In this document: piece by piece, positions 30,296-38,696 of the stretch
Layout of the letters: each line of letters begins with the position of its first letter
How positions within the stretch are numbered: the first letter of the stretch is position 1
NCBI GenBank assembly: GCA_018816865.1
Contig: JAHIUW010000010.1
Coordinates: forward strand, 1 to 50,707
Direction of reading: 5' to 3'
DNA length: 50,707 nucleotides
From: Pseudomonadota bacterium
GTDB taxonomy: Bacteria; Desulfobacterota; Desulfovibrionia; Desulfovibrionales; Desulfovibrionaceae
Translations under genes and position numbers: made by a program
The notes under the pieces: generated by a model
Database searches by the model: none
What the model was told of the DNA's origin: nothing
The model's input: the letters and a program-made list of their open reading frames with translations, nothing else

Positions 30296-31648
30296 ATGTC
30301 GCAGCCCAGGATTCTCATCGTTGATGACAGCATCACCATCCGCAAGGCCCTCTTGAAGCAACTCAAGAACCTCAATGCTGACGTGACGCAGGCCGTTGAC
30401 GGGGCCAAGGGGCTGGAAGCCGCCCTTGGCGGAGAGTTCGATCTGATCATCTCCGATGTGGACATGCCGAACATGAACGGCTTCGACATGTGCCAGAAGA
30501 TCAAATCCGACCCCAATAAGGGCTCCACCCCGGTGTTGATCCTGAGTTCCCGTGACCGCGACGAGGACATCGAGCGCGGTTTCAGCGTCGGAGCCGACGG
30601 CTATCTCACCAAATCCGGGGGCCAGGGCGAGTTTTTGCTCAACGTCCGGGATTTTCTGGACAAGATGGATATCATCCGCGATCGGCGAATCTTGGTGGTG
30701 GATGATTCGGTCCTGATTCGCAAGAAGGTCGGCAACAGCCTGCTCAAGGCGGGCTACAAGGTCGTCGAGGCCGAGAACGGGCGCCAGGCCCTGGAAGTCC
30801 TCAATTCCGAGATCAAGATCGACGTGATCATCAGCGACATCGACATGCCCATCATGGACGGCCTGCAGTTGGCCAAGGCCCTGCAATCCAGCCCGCGGCT
30901 CAAGGCCATTCCCCTGCTCGTCATGAGTTCCCACGACGAGCGCGCGTTGATCCGGCGCATGTATCAGCTGGGCGCGGCGGCCTATATGGTCAAGCCCTTC
31001 AGCATGGAGCAGCTTGAGCATACCGTGGAGAAACTGCTCTCCGATCATTTCCAGAATCTGTTCCTGGAAAAGGAGCGCCTGCGCCACGAGCACAGCCTGA
31101 TGCTCAGTTCCATCACCAGTCTGATCCAGGCCTTGGAGGCCCGCGACGTTTACACCCGTGGCCATTCCGAGGCCGTGGCCGAGATCGCCGTGGGCATGGG
31201 TACGGTCATGGGCTTTGACCCGGACGAGTTGGAGAGCCTGGAGATTGCAGCCCGACTGCATGACCTGGGCAAGATCGGCATTCCGGACAGCGTGCTCCTG
31301 AAGCCCGGGAAACTGACGGTCAACGAATACGAGATCATCAAGACCCACCCCACCATCGGCGCGGGGATCTTGCGGCCCATCCCCAGCATGGCGCAGATGA
31401 TCCCCGCGGTGCTCTCGCACCATGAGCGCATGGACGGCGGGGGCTATCCCCAGGGCCTCAAGGGTGGGGATATCCCGCTCTGGGCGCGGATCATCGCCGT
31501 GGGGGATATCTATCATGCCTTGACGAGTAATCGCCCCTACCGTGATCCCATGCCCGAGGAGCGCGTGTTGCAGATCATCGACGACGCCAAGGTCGGGCAT
31601 CTCTGTCCGGACTGCGTGGGCGTGTTTTTGAAATTTATCGAGCAATAG
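30296..31648 (+). CDS. Two-REC HD-GYP cyclic-di-GMP phosphodiesterase
   Basis: A 450-residue response regulator with two receiver domains: Asp54 (SDVDMP) and Asp181 (SDIDMP). An HD-GYP output domain follows, with ARLHDLGKIGIPD (His322-Asp323), HHERMDGGGYPQG (His375 and the GYP at 383-385), and the tail GDIYHALTSNRPYR. It should hydrolyse cyclic di-GMP to GMP or pGpG when phosphorylated. The tandem REC arrangement (about 6-125 and 130-245) allows integration of two signals or a phosphorelay. No kinase gene is adjacent; the hybrid kinase at 35981 is a candidate but unproven. GGGA lies about six bases upstream of the ATG. Confidence 0.95.
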   Translation: MSQPRILIVDDSITIRKALLKQLKNLNADVTQAVDGAKGLEAALGGEFDLIISDVDMPNMNGFDMCQKIKSDPNKGSTPVLILSSRDRDEDIERGFSVGADGYLTKSGGQGEFLLNVRDFLDKMDIIRDRRILVVDDSVLIRKKVGNSLLKAGYKVVEAENGRQALEVLNSEIKIDVIISDIDMPIMDGLQLAKALQSSPRLKAIPLLVMSSHDERALIRRMYQLGAAAYMVKPFSMEQLEHTVEKLLSDHFQNLFLEKERLRHEHSLMLSSITSLIQALEARDVYTRGHSEAVAEIAVGMGTVMGFDPDELESLEIAARLHDLGKIGIPDSVLLKPGKLTVNEYEIIKTHPTIGAGILRPIPSMAQMIPAVLSHHERMDGGGYPQGLKGGDIPLWARIIAVGDIYHALTSNRPYRDPMPEERVLQIIDDAKVGHLCPDCVGVFLKFIEQ

Positions 31649-31710
31649 TATGTCTTGGTGAGGGGTTCCCCCTCGCGACTCCCCCACTCCCTTTTTGTTG
31701 AAGAATGAGT

Positions 31711-32056
31711 TTGCTGCCCGCCTGCGCGGAGCTGCGTTTTTTGATTGAGCTTGCTTTGTTCGCCTGCGGCTGGTCCTTGGCCGCCTGCGCGGAGCTGCGT
31801 TATTGGTATTGAGTTTGTTCTGGTCGCCTTCAGCGGGACCAGAGGAGGTGTGGGTGGACGGTCGCGTTGCTCCCTTTCCCCCCGGAACCTCCTCTGGACT
31901 CCACCCTCCCCCCTTGAGTCGGTTATTCATTCTTTCCAGCCGCTTTTGTCTGTGTATTGTAGGGGCATTTCTGTCGTTGTGATCGGCTCGTTGCCGGGGC
32001 GGGCTGTTTCGCTCGTGCGGCCTTGGTCCGCACGGCTCACGCCTGATGCCCCGATG
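31711..32056 (+). repeat. Composite structured repeat, copy 3
   Basis: Two flank units GCCTGCGCGGAGCTGCG (near 31719 and 31782) lead into module A with arms at 31839-31849 and 31887-31897. Module B at 31988-32054 (GTTGCCGGGGC..GCGGCCTTGGTCCGC..GCCTGATGCCCC). It lies between the convergent HD-GYP and deacetylase genes, in the orientation of HD-GYP. Confidence 0.85.
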
Positions 32057-32303
32057 GGGGGTGTGGGATTGAGAGGACGGATGGAGGCCAGGGGAACTGA
32101 ATGGGGCTGAGTGATCGGGGGGATGAGGATTGGTGGCTGAACGGCGCGATTGCTGCGGGGCGGTCTTGCCCCGCCCCTTGAATCGCGGATGTTCAGACGG
32201 GGACGGAAAGAAGGAAAGAAACAGAATAGCCGCTATAAATGCCTTTCGACCGGGCGTTCAGAAGGGCGCGGAGGCGAGGCGCGTCGAAATATTGTCGCTA
32301 TTT

Positions 32304-32432
32304 GGCAGGGTGGTTGGGAATGTGCGGAGGCAAGGCGCAAAACTGAATCAAGGCCGACGCGTATCAAGGAATACGCGAGGGTTTGATTCAGTTGAAGCAA
32401 CGCCGCATACGTGCCTTATCGGCCACCCTGCC
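32304..32432. repeat. Long inverted repeat at the deacetylase 3' end
   Basis: Outer arms GGCAGGGTGG (32304-32313) and CCACCCTGCC (32423-32432); inner arms AACTGAATCA and TTGATTCAGTT around GCGTA/TACGC. It begins directly after the deacetylase stop codon (32433-32435, minus), so it forms the first thing transcribed after the gene. The GGCAAGGCGC / GCAACGCC motif links it to the same family as 18786. Confidence 0.85.
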
Positions 32433-33752
32433 CTAGAAGCCGAACTGTTGGTACTGCTTGTCCTTGCGATTGATCAGCTGCATGTAGCGGTAGTTGCCTT
32501 TCAACTGGGCCGCCTCGAACATCTGCAGACCCTTGCCGTGGCAGCGCGGGCAGGCCTCGATGGGGATCTCGATGCCCACGGACAGCGGATTGACCGTGGA
32601 CCAGGATTCGATCTTCACCACCCCCGGGCAGTTGTCGCAGAGCAGCACGGACTCCACCTGGGATTCGCTGATGTTGTCGGTGTCGTAATAGACGTCCTTG
32701 TGGCGCACGAAGAACCCTTCGTGAAACTCACCCTTCATCTTGTCGCGCGGCGGGTTGAAGTACAGCTCGCGCACCTCGTCCGAGAGCCGCTTGATGTAGT
32801 CCGTGGTCTTTTGCGGCTGGCGCAGGGCCTCGGCATTGAAGTTGGGCTCGCGTACCCCGGAATAGTCCACCCCGGCCATGGCCAGGCAGATGCCCAGGTT
32901 GACGTAGGGCAGCGCGCCCTGGATGGCGTAGCCGCCCTCCAGCACCGCCAGGTCCGGGTTGAGCTTCTCGTTGAGCAGGGCATAGCCCTGGGCCGAGAAG
33001 TTCATGTTGGTGATGGGGTCGGTGTAGTGGTTGTCCTGCCCGGCGGAGTTGATCACCAGGTCGGGCTTGAAGTGCTCCAGGATGGGCAGGATGGTGTGGT
33101 CCACCACGTGCAGAAAGCCCTCGTCGCTGGTGCCCGGGGGCAGCGGGATGTTGATGGTCTTGCCCAGGGCGCCGGGGCCGCCCAGGTCCTTGGGGAAACC
33201 CGTGCCTGGAAACAGGGTGCGCCCGTCCTGGTGCAGGGAGATGAACAGGGTATTGGGATCGTGCCAGTAGATGTCCTGGGTGCCGTCGCCGTGGTGGCAG
33301 TCGGTATCGATGATGGCCACGCGCTTTTGGCCGTAGTTCTCGCGTATCCACTCCAGCATCACGGCTTCGATGTTCATGTTGCAGAAGCCGCGGTTGCCGT
33401 GCACGAATTTCATGGCGTGGTGGCCCGGGGGCCGCACCAGGGCGAAGGCCTTCTCCTCCTCCTTTTCCATGACCAGGCGCGCGGCCTTGATGGCCCCGCC
33501 CGCGGAGATCAGGTGCGACTTGGTGACCACGCTGGCCACGTCGGGCAGGCAGAAGTGCACCCGCTCCACGTCTTCGTGGCAGGCGACATCGGGCTTGTAT
33601 TCGGTGATGCCGTCGATGTCGTACAGGCCCTCCTCACGCAACTGGTCCTGGGTGTAGAGCAGCCGCTCCTCCCGCTCGGGGTGCGTGGGGCTGATGGCCC
33701 AGTCGTAGGCCGGGAAAAAGACGATTCCCAATCTATTCTTTGCTTCAAGCAT
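32433..33752 (-). CDS. Histone-deacetylase-fold deacetylase with C-terminal zinc-knuckle
   Basis: A 439-residue HDAC/AcuC-like hydrolase. Active-site features: RPPGHHAM (His111-His112), the zinc ligands Asp151 and His153 in DTDCHHGDG, Asp240 in NSAGQDNH, and Tyr275 in EGGYA, which replaces the catalytic tyrosine. It would remove acetyl groups from lysine or polyamines. A tail of about 70 residues adds two CxxC pairs, Cys372/Cys375 (LLCDNCPG) and Cys401/Cys404 (EACPRCHGKG), a rubredoxin-knuckle-like metal site not usual for AcuC. AGGAG eight bases upstream supports the start. A family-type inverted repeat touches the stop. Substrate unknown. Confidence 0.88.
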   Translation of the reverse strand: MLEAKNRLGIVFFPAYDWAISPTHPEREERLLYTQDQLREEGLYDIDGITEYKPDVACHEDVERVHFCLPDVASVVTKSHLISAGGAIKAARLVMEKEEEKAFALVRPPGHHAMKFVHGNRGFCNMNIEAVMLEWIRENYGQKRVAIIDTDCHHGDGTQDIYWHDPNTLFISLHQDGRTLFPGTGFPKDLGGPGALGKTINIPLPPGTSDEGFLHVVDHTILPILEHFKPDLVINSAGQDNHYTDPITNMNFSAQGYALLNEKLNPDLAVLEGGYAIQGALPYVNLGICLAMAGVDYSGVREPNFNAEALRQPQKTTDYIKRLSDEVRELYFNPPRDKMKGEFHEGFFVRHKDVYYDTDNISESQVESVLLCDNCPGVVKIESWSTVNPLSVGIEIPIEACPRCHGKGLQMFEAAQLKGNYRYMQLINRKDKQYQQFGF

Positions 33753-33782
33753 TTTGGGTCTCCTGGGGCGTTGAAATTCTCC

Positions 33783-33869
33783 CGCTGAGGTTGTTGCTTC
33801 GGGGCGCGTCGACCTTCGTGTATGCGCATATACACGTCAGCCCGCCGCGCCCCTTGCGCCTACTCAGCG
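33783..33869. repeat. Inverted repeat upstream of the deacetylase
   Basis: Nested arms: CGCTGAG/CTCAGCG at the ends, GGGGCGCG/CGCGCCCC inside, and a CGTGTAT..ATACACG core. It has the GTTGCTTC and CCTTGCGCC signatures of the gene-end family. It sits 31 nt upstream of the deacetylase start codon, so it may lie in the leader. Confidence 0.75.
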
Positions 33870-34046
33870 TGATTTTTGAACGCTCCAAATAAACTTGGTC
33901 GGATGATTCCCAGATTCCACGGCAAACTTGGTGCGAAGTCAACAGCATATGCAATGAGTGGCGGGTTCGGATGGGTGAATGGCTGAGGGGGCAATGAGAT
34001 TTCAGTTCTCCAGGTAGCAGTCTTCTGCACAGCCGCACGCCCTTGG

Positions 34047-34325
34047 TCGGGGCATCAGGCCGCGAACCGGGCGGACCATGGCCGCCCGAGTGGAGCGGCC
34101 AGCCCCGGCAACACACCGCGCATTTCAAGAAAGACAAAGCCCCGCCAATCTATAGCTGGCGGGGCCTGATAGCCTTTTAGCCTTGACTCAAGGGGGGAGG
34201 GTGGAGTCCAGAGGAGGTTCCGGGGGGAAAGGGCGCGTCCGCGACCGTCCACCCACACCTCCTCTGGTCGCGCCGAAGGCGGACGCCTGGAATCAACGCC
34301 ATCAGGGCCTAACCGCGTAGGCGGG
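34047..34325 (-). repeat. Composite structured repeat, copy 4
   Basis: Reverse orientation: module B at 34047-34112 (CGGGGCATCAGGCCGCG..GGGCGGACCATGGCCGCCC), then module A with arms at 34208-34218 and 34257-34267. The GGGGCCTGATAGCC box lies between them. It is downstream of the metallophosphoesterase gene and in the same orientation. Confidence 0.85.
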
Positions 34326-34487
34326 CAAACGTCGATATTCTCCCGCAGCGGCCCGGTCTGATGCCTTTGCAGGCAGGCGGCCCAGCAGACGAATCTTTTT
34401 GGAGGATGCGCCCGAAGACTTTTGCCCGATCAGGGGCTGGTGAATTTAGGGGAGGCGACGGTGGCGGCGCATGAGCCACTCCCGCCC

Positions 34488-35336
34488 CTAAACCCCCCGC
34501 AACGTCAGCAGCGTGACCTCGGGCGGGCAGCCCAACCGCATCGGCATGACGTGGCCCACGCCGCGGGTGGTATATACCTGCCGCTCGGTGCCCTGCACGC
34601 GCGCCAGCCCTTCTGGATAACGCCTACCCATGGGCGGCAGTACCAGCGCCCCCAGCAGCGGGAACTTGACCTGGCCGCCGTGGGAGTGGCCCGACAGCTG
34701 GAGCGGCAGCAAGCCCCCGGTCTCGCGGGCCAGGATGTCCGCGTAGTCGGGTTCGTGGACCAGGGTCAGGGTGAAACCCTGGTTCGGGACCCCGGCAAAG
34801 GTCTTGTCCGGGCTGGGGGTGTCGTGAAAATACTCGGCCAGACCGGCCAGATACAGCGTCTCACCATTGATGGACAGGGAACGGGACTCGTTGACCAGGG
34901 CGTCGATGCCCTGGGCCTCCAGAGCCTGGCGCACTTTGGCCATGCCTCGGTGGCCCGCCCAATAGTCGTGGTTACCCAGCACGGCGAAGGACCCGTGGAC
35001 CGGGGTCAGGATGGAGAGGATATCGGCGCAGGCAGGGGCCAGGGCGCTGTCACTCTCGATGAAGTCGCCCAGGTGGAAGACGATGTCGGGCTGTTCCTGG
35101 GCCAGTAATTGGGTGGCGGCCCTGATGTGAGACGGTTGCATGGTCGCGCCTGCGTGCAGGTCGGCCATCAGCCCGATGCGCAGGCCTTCCAGACCCGGCG
35201 GCAACCCGGGCAGCGGGACCTCCAGGCGTTCGACCACGGTCTGGTAGGCGTTGTGATAGACCCTCAGGCCGCCCACCAGGGAGGCCGAGGCCCCGATTCC
35301 GGCCATCTGGAGAAAACGTCTGCGGGTCAGTTGCAT
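34488..35336 (-). CDS. Exported metallophosphoesterase (calcineurin-like)
   Basis: A 282-residue phosphoesterase. A twin-arginine signal (TRRRFLQMAGIGASASLVGG) sends it folded to the periplasm. The dinuclear metal motifs are present in order: ADLHAG, HLGDFI, GNHDYW, and GHSHGGQV. It resembles the YkuE/PF00149 class; substrate could be a phospholipid or nucleotide. AGGA six bases upstream supports the start. The gene is immediately followed by composite repeat copy 4. Twin-arginine export suggests that the metal cofactor is loaded in the cytoplasm. Confidence 0.92.
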   Translation of the reverse strand: MQLTRRRFLQMAGIGASASLVGGLRVYHNAYQTVVERLEVPLPGLPPGLEGLRIGLMADLHAGATMQPSHIRAATQLLAQEQPDIVFHLGDFIESDSALAPACADILSILTPVHGSFAVLGNHDYWAGHRGMAKVRQALEAQGIDALVNESRSLSINGETLYLAGLAEYFHDTPSPDKTFAGVPNQGFTLTLVHEPDYADILARETGGLLPLQLSGHSHGGQVKFPLLGALVLPPMGRRYPEGLARVQGTERQVYTTRGVGHVMPMRLGCPPEVTLLTLRGV

Positions 35337-35432
35337 GGAGTTCCTAATACCCTAAGGATGTTCAGCGGCCAAGTGCCCAAGCGCTTGGCAATGCCTCCAA
35401 GGCCAGGCGTTGCTTATCTGGCGGCCCAGGAT

Positions 35433-35824
35433 TTATTTCCTGGTCATGTCCCCCAACTGGATCTTCAGGGCGTTGATGGATATCCGGATCTCGCGCAACG
35501 ACTGCAACAGCGAACCCGTGAGCAGAATCAGGCCCACGGCGAACAGGGCTTTGCCCGCTTGCTGTAAGCCCAGGAATAGGGCGAAAATGCTGAGCACAAA
35601 ACACAAAAGCACACCCACGGACAGCCCTGCATGGAGCGCAGCAGTTCCACGCGGCGGTTCAGGCTGTCGATCTGCTCGCGGATGCGCGTGTCCTGGCTTT
35701 CCAGATAGCGCTGGTGCAGGTTCCGAATCAGCGAGGCCAGGCCCAAAAAGCGGTTGGTGTAGACCAGCAGCACCAGGGTGATGGCCGGAAACATCAGGGC
35801 GGGGGTTGTCAGGGTGATATCCAT
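35433..35824 (-). pseudogene. DUF2721 membrane protein with a frameshift
   Basis: Two frames together give a full DUF2721 protein of about 130 residues. The first, from the ATG at 35824, encodes MDITLTTPALMFPAITL.. with a membrane helix and a cytoplasmic coiled coil ending LNRRVELLRSMQ. The second continues GLSVGVLLCFVLSIFALF..LREIRISINALKI with two more helices and stops at 35433. The frames meet near 35625-35632 in the sequence ATGCAGGGCTGTCC; one extra G there would restore a single frame. A real inactivating deletion, a sequencing error or a -1 frameshift are all possible. The first frame alone would end after 98 residues. Confidence 0.8.
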
Positions 35825-35980
35825 GAAAGGCTTCCCCTCTGTTGCTTGTTTGTGTGTTCAACCAATTTCTGGGTGCACAAACAGGGAAAATGACGCCGCT
35901 TTACTCAAAAGTCAATTCTCTGTTAGGTTGTAACCTTGCGTGAACCGGCATCAGGGTATCACCGGGGGGTAGGTTCAGGG

Positions 35981-38467
35981 ATGACGGCCAGGAAAAAGGA
36001 CCACGACGTTTCAGCCCTGCTCGCACGGATTGTGGCGTTGCGTGAACAGCTCGACGACGCCGAGACCCAGGCCGCCGTGGCTTGCGCCGGGGGCATGTCC
36101 GTTGACGAGGCCGCGCGCAAGTTCCGCTTCATCGCCGATTCGTCCCGCGATTTCATGACACTCATCAACTCGGACTACGAGTACGAGGCGGCCAACGAAG
36201 CCTATCTGAAAGCCGTTGGGTTTTCGCTGAAGGAGGTCATAGGCCGGAGCGTTTACGACGTTTGGGGGGCTGAGGTCTTCGAGGAAGCCATCAAGCCCTT
36301 CATGGACAGGGCTCTGGCGGGCGAACATGTGGGCTACGAGACCTGGTTCAACTTTCATTCCCGGGGCCGGGGCTATTACGACGTCACCTATTCCCCGTAT
36401 CTTTCCGACGGCGGCGAGATCACTCATGTGGCCGTCATCTCCCACGACATGACCCAGTGGAAGCTGGCCCGGGACGCCCTGAATCTGGAGAAGCACAAAT
36501 TCAAGTCCATCGTGGAGACCATCCCGGATCTCATCTACCGCCTGGACAGCGATGGTCGCATCACCTTCGTCAACCGGGCCGTCAGCAACTATGGCTACAC
36601 CCCGGAGGAACTCCTGGGCAGGCATATCCTGGAGCTGGTGCACCCCGAGGACCGCAAGCAGGCCAAGCACCGGGTGGACGAGCGCCGCACCGGAGACAGA
36701 CGCACCAGCAGTCTGGAGCTGCGGCTGCTGACCAAGGCCGGGACCCCTGTGGACATGGAGCTGCGCACGGATAGCCTCGCGCCCGAGCCGGTGCTGCTGT
36801 TCAACGCCGAGGGGATCTATGAAGGGTTGAAACCCGTTCCTCGGGCCTTTGCCGGGACCCAGGGCCTGGCCCGCGACGTGACCGAGGCCCGTCGGGCCGA
36901 GCAGCTGCTGCGCGAGCGAGAGACCCTGTATCGCGTGATGTTCGAAAACACAGGCACGGGCATGGCCAGCATCGGGCCCGACGGGATTGTTTCCAGGATC
37001 AACGCCAAGTTCAAGGATATCTGCGGCTGGACCAACGACCAGGTGGCGGGCACCAACTTCATGCAGTACGTCGCGCCGCAGCACAGGAAGCTGGCAGCCG
37101 CCAACCACGCCAGGCGGCGGCGCGGCGAGGAGGTTCCCACCGAATACGAGCTGGACTTGCTCTCCCGGGACGGCAAGGTCATCCATGCCTTTGTGCAGGT
37201 GGGCCTGCTGCCGGAGTCCGGCCAGACCATCGTCTCGGTGGTGGACATCACCCAGCGCGTGCGGGCCGAGGAGGAGATGCGTCGGGCCCGTGACGCGGCC
37301 GAGCAGGCCAATCGCATCAAGAACGAGTTTCTGGCCAACATGAGCCACGAGGTGCGCACCCCCCTGAACGGCATCCTGGGCATGGCCGAGTTGACCATGC
37401 TCGGCGACCTGGACGCGGAACAGCGCGAATGCCTGGAGATGATCCGCGAGTCCGGGCGCAACCTTTTGGCCATCCTCAACGATCTGTTGGACATCTCCAA
37501 GATCGAGGCCGGGCGGCTGGAGACCGAGCAGCGCGAGTTCTCCCTGGCCGAGGTCCTGCGCCAGGTCCAGGTCCACTTTGGCGCCCAGGCCGCGCGCCAG
37601 GGGCTGGAGTTCGCCATCCAGAGTGACCCGGCGGCACCCGATGCCCTGCTTGGGGATGACGTGCGCATCCGGCAGGTGTTGTTCAATCTGGTGGGCAATT
37701 CCCTGAAATTCACGGACCAGGGTGGGATCACGGTCCGGGTGGAGTGCCTGGACACCTCGGCCTCGGACGGGGCGCTGCGGCTGCTGTTCTGCGTCCAGGA
37801 TACGGGCATCGGCATCTCGGACGCGTTCCAGGCCGTGGTCTTCGAGCCCTTCACCCAGGCCGACGGCTCCTTTACCCGCAAATACCAGGGCACGGGCCTC
37901 GGGCTGGGCATCGTCAAGCGATTGGTGACCCTGATGGGCGGTTCGGTGACCTTGGATAGCGCCGAAGGCCAGGGCACGAGCGTCTATTTTACCCTGCCCG
38001 CCACCCCGTCCCATACCACAGCTCTGAGAGGAGAAGCCCCGGTGCTGCTGGAGGACCTGCCCTCGCTCAGAGTGCTGGTGGCCGAGGACAATGCGGTCAA
38101 CCGCATCTACGCGGAACGCGTTCTGCAGGAAATGGGGCATAAGGTCACCAGCGTGGCCAATGGCCGCGAGGCCGTGCGGGTCCTGAACGAGGAGCGATTC
38201 GACCTGGTGTTCATGGACATCTCCATGCCGGAGATGGATGGCCTGGAGGCCACGCGTCAGATCCGCGAGGGGGGCAGCGACGGCCTGAACACCAAGGTGC
38301 CCATCGTGGCCATGACCGCCCACGCCATGAAGGGCGATCGCGAGCGGTTCATGGCCGCGGGCATGGACGGCTATCTGCCCAAACCCATGGAACGCGACGA
38401 TCTGACGACGGTCATTCTGCGGGTGTTGTCCCGAGCCGCCATGGGGGGCTCCAGGGAGGCATCGTAG
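35981..38467 (+). CDS. PAS-rich hybrid sensor histidine kinase
   Basis: An 828-residue hybrid kinase. Three PAS/PAC modules (about 45-165, 170-305 and 315-430; for example ITFVNRAVSNYGYTPEELLGR) precede a HisKA domain with the phosphorylated histidine His456 (NMSHEVRTPLNG), a HATPase domain (DTGIGI, GTGLGLGIVKR) and a C-terminal receiver with Asp746 (FMDISMPEMDG). There are no transmembrane segments, so it is a cytoplasmic sensor. A partner would be a histidine phosphotransferase or response regulator; none is adjacent. The ATG at 35981 is chosen with a weak AGG upstream. An in-frame start at 35936 would add 15 residues. Confidence 0.95.
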   Translation: MTARKKDHDVSALLARIVALREQLDDAETQAAVACAGGMSVDEAARKFRFIADSSRDFMTLINSDYEYEAANEAYLKAVGFSLKEVIGRSVYDVWGAEVFEEAIKPFMDRALAGEHVGYETWFNFHSRGRGYYDVTYSPYLSDGGEITHVAVISHDMTQWKLARDALNLEKHKFKSIVETIPDLIYRLDSDGRITFVNRAVSNYGYTPEELLGRHILELVHPEDRKQAKHRVDERRTGDRRTSSLELRLLTKAGTPVDMELRTDSLAPEPVLLFNAEGIYEGLKPVPRAFAGTQGLARDVTEARRAEQLLRERETLYRVMFENTGTGMASIGPDGIVSRINAKFKDICGWTNDQVAGTNFMQYVAPQHRKLAAANHARRRRGEEVPTEYELDLLSRDGKVIHAFVQVGLLPESGQTIVSVVDITQRVRAEEEMRRARDAAEQANRIKNEFLANMSHEVRTPLNGILGMAELTMLGDLDAEQRECLEMIRESGRNLLAILNDLLDISKIEAGRLETEQREFSLAEVLRQVQVHFGAQAARQGLEFAIQSDPAAPDALLGDDVRIRQVLFNLVGNSLKFTDQGGITVRVECLDTSASDGALRLLFCVQDTGIGISDAFQAVVFEPFTQADGSFTRKYQGTGLGLGIVKRLVTLMGGSVTLDSAEGQGTSVYFTLPATPSHTTALRGEAPVLLEDLPSLRVLVAEDNAVNRIYAERVLQEMGHKVTSVANGREAVRVLNEERFDLVFMDISMPEMDGLEATRQIREGGSDGLNTKVPIVAMTAHAMKGDRERFMAAGMDGYLPKPMERDDLTTVILRVLSRAAMGGSREAS

Positions 38468-38696
38468 CTGGGGCCGGGGGGCGCGAAACCCTTGGAGGTC
38501 TGGTTCCGGTGCCGCACGAATGATCTTCGTCCCAGGGGGGAGACGCCCCTTTTGGTCCGCGCGGTCCAAGGCTGGTTCCGGGGTGGTCCGCCAAAGTCGG
38601 CGAGATGCCCATCAATCTGTATTACTGATTGTAGGCTCTATTGAATGGCATGAGGCTGTTTGCGGGTCTCGCCGGGGCAATTCCCTTGGCTGGACG

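Noticed and set aside
36011-38569. Minus-strand frame of about 850 codons over the hybrid kinase
   Set aside because: Shadow of the third-position GC bias of the real gene; no domain, no start signal.
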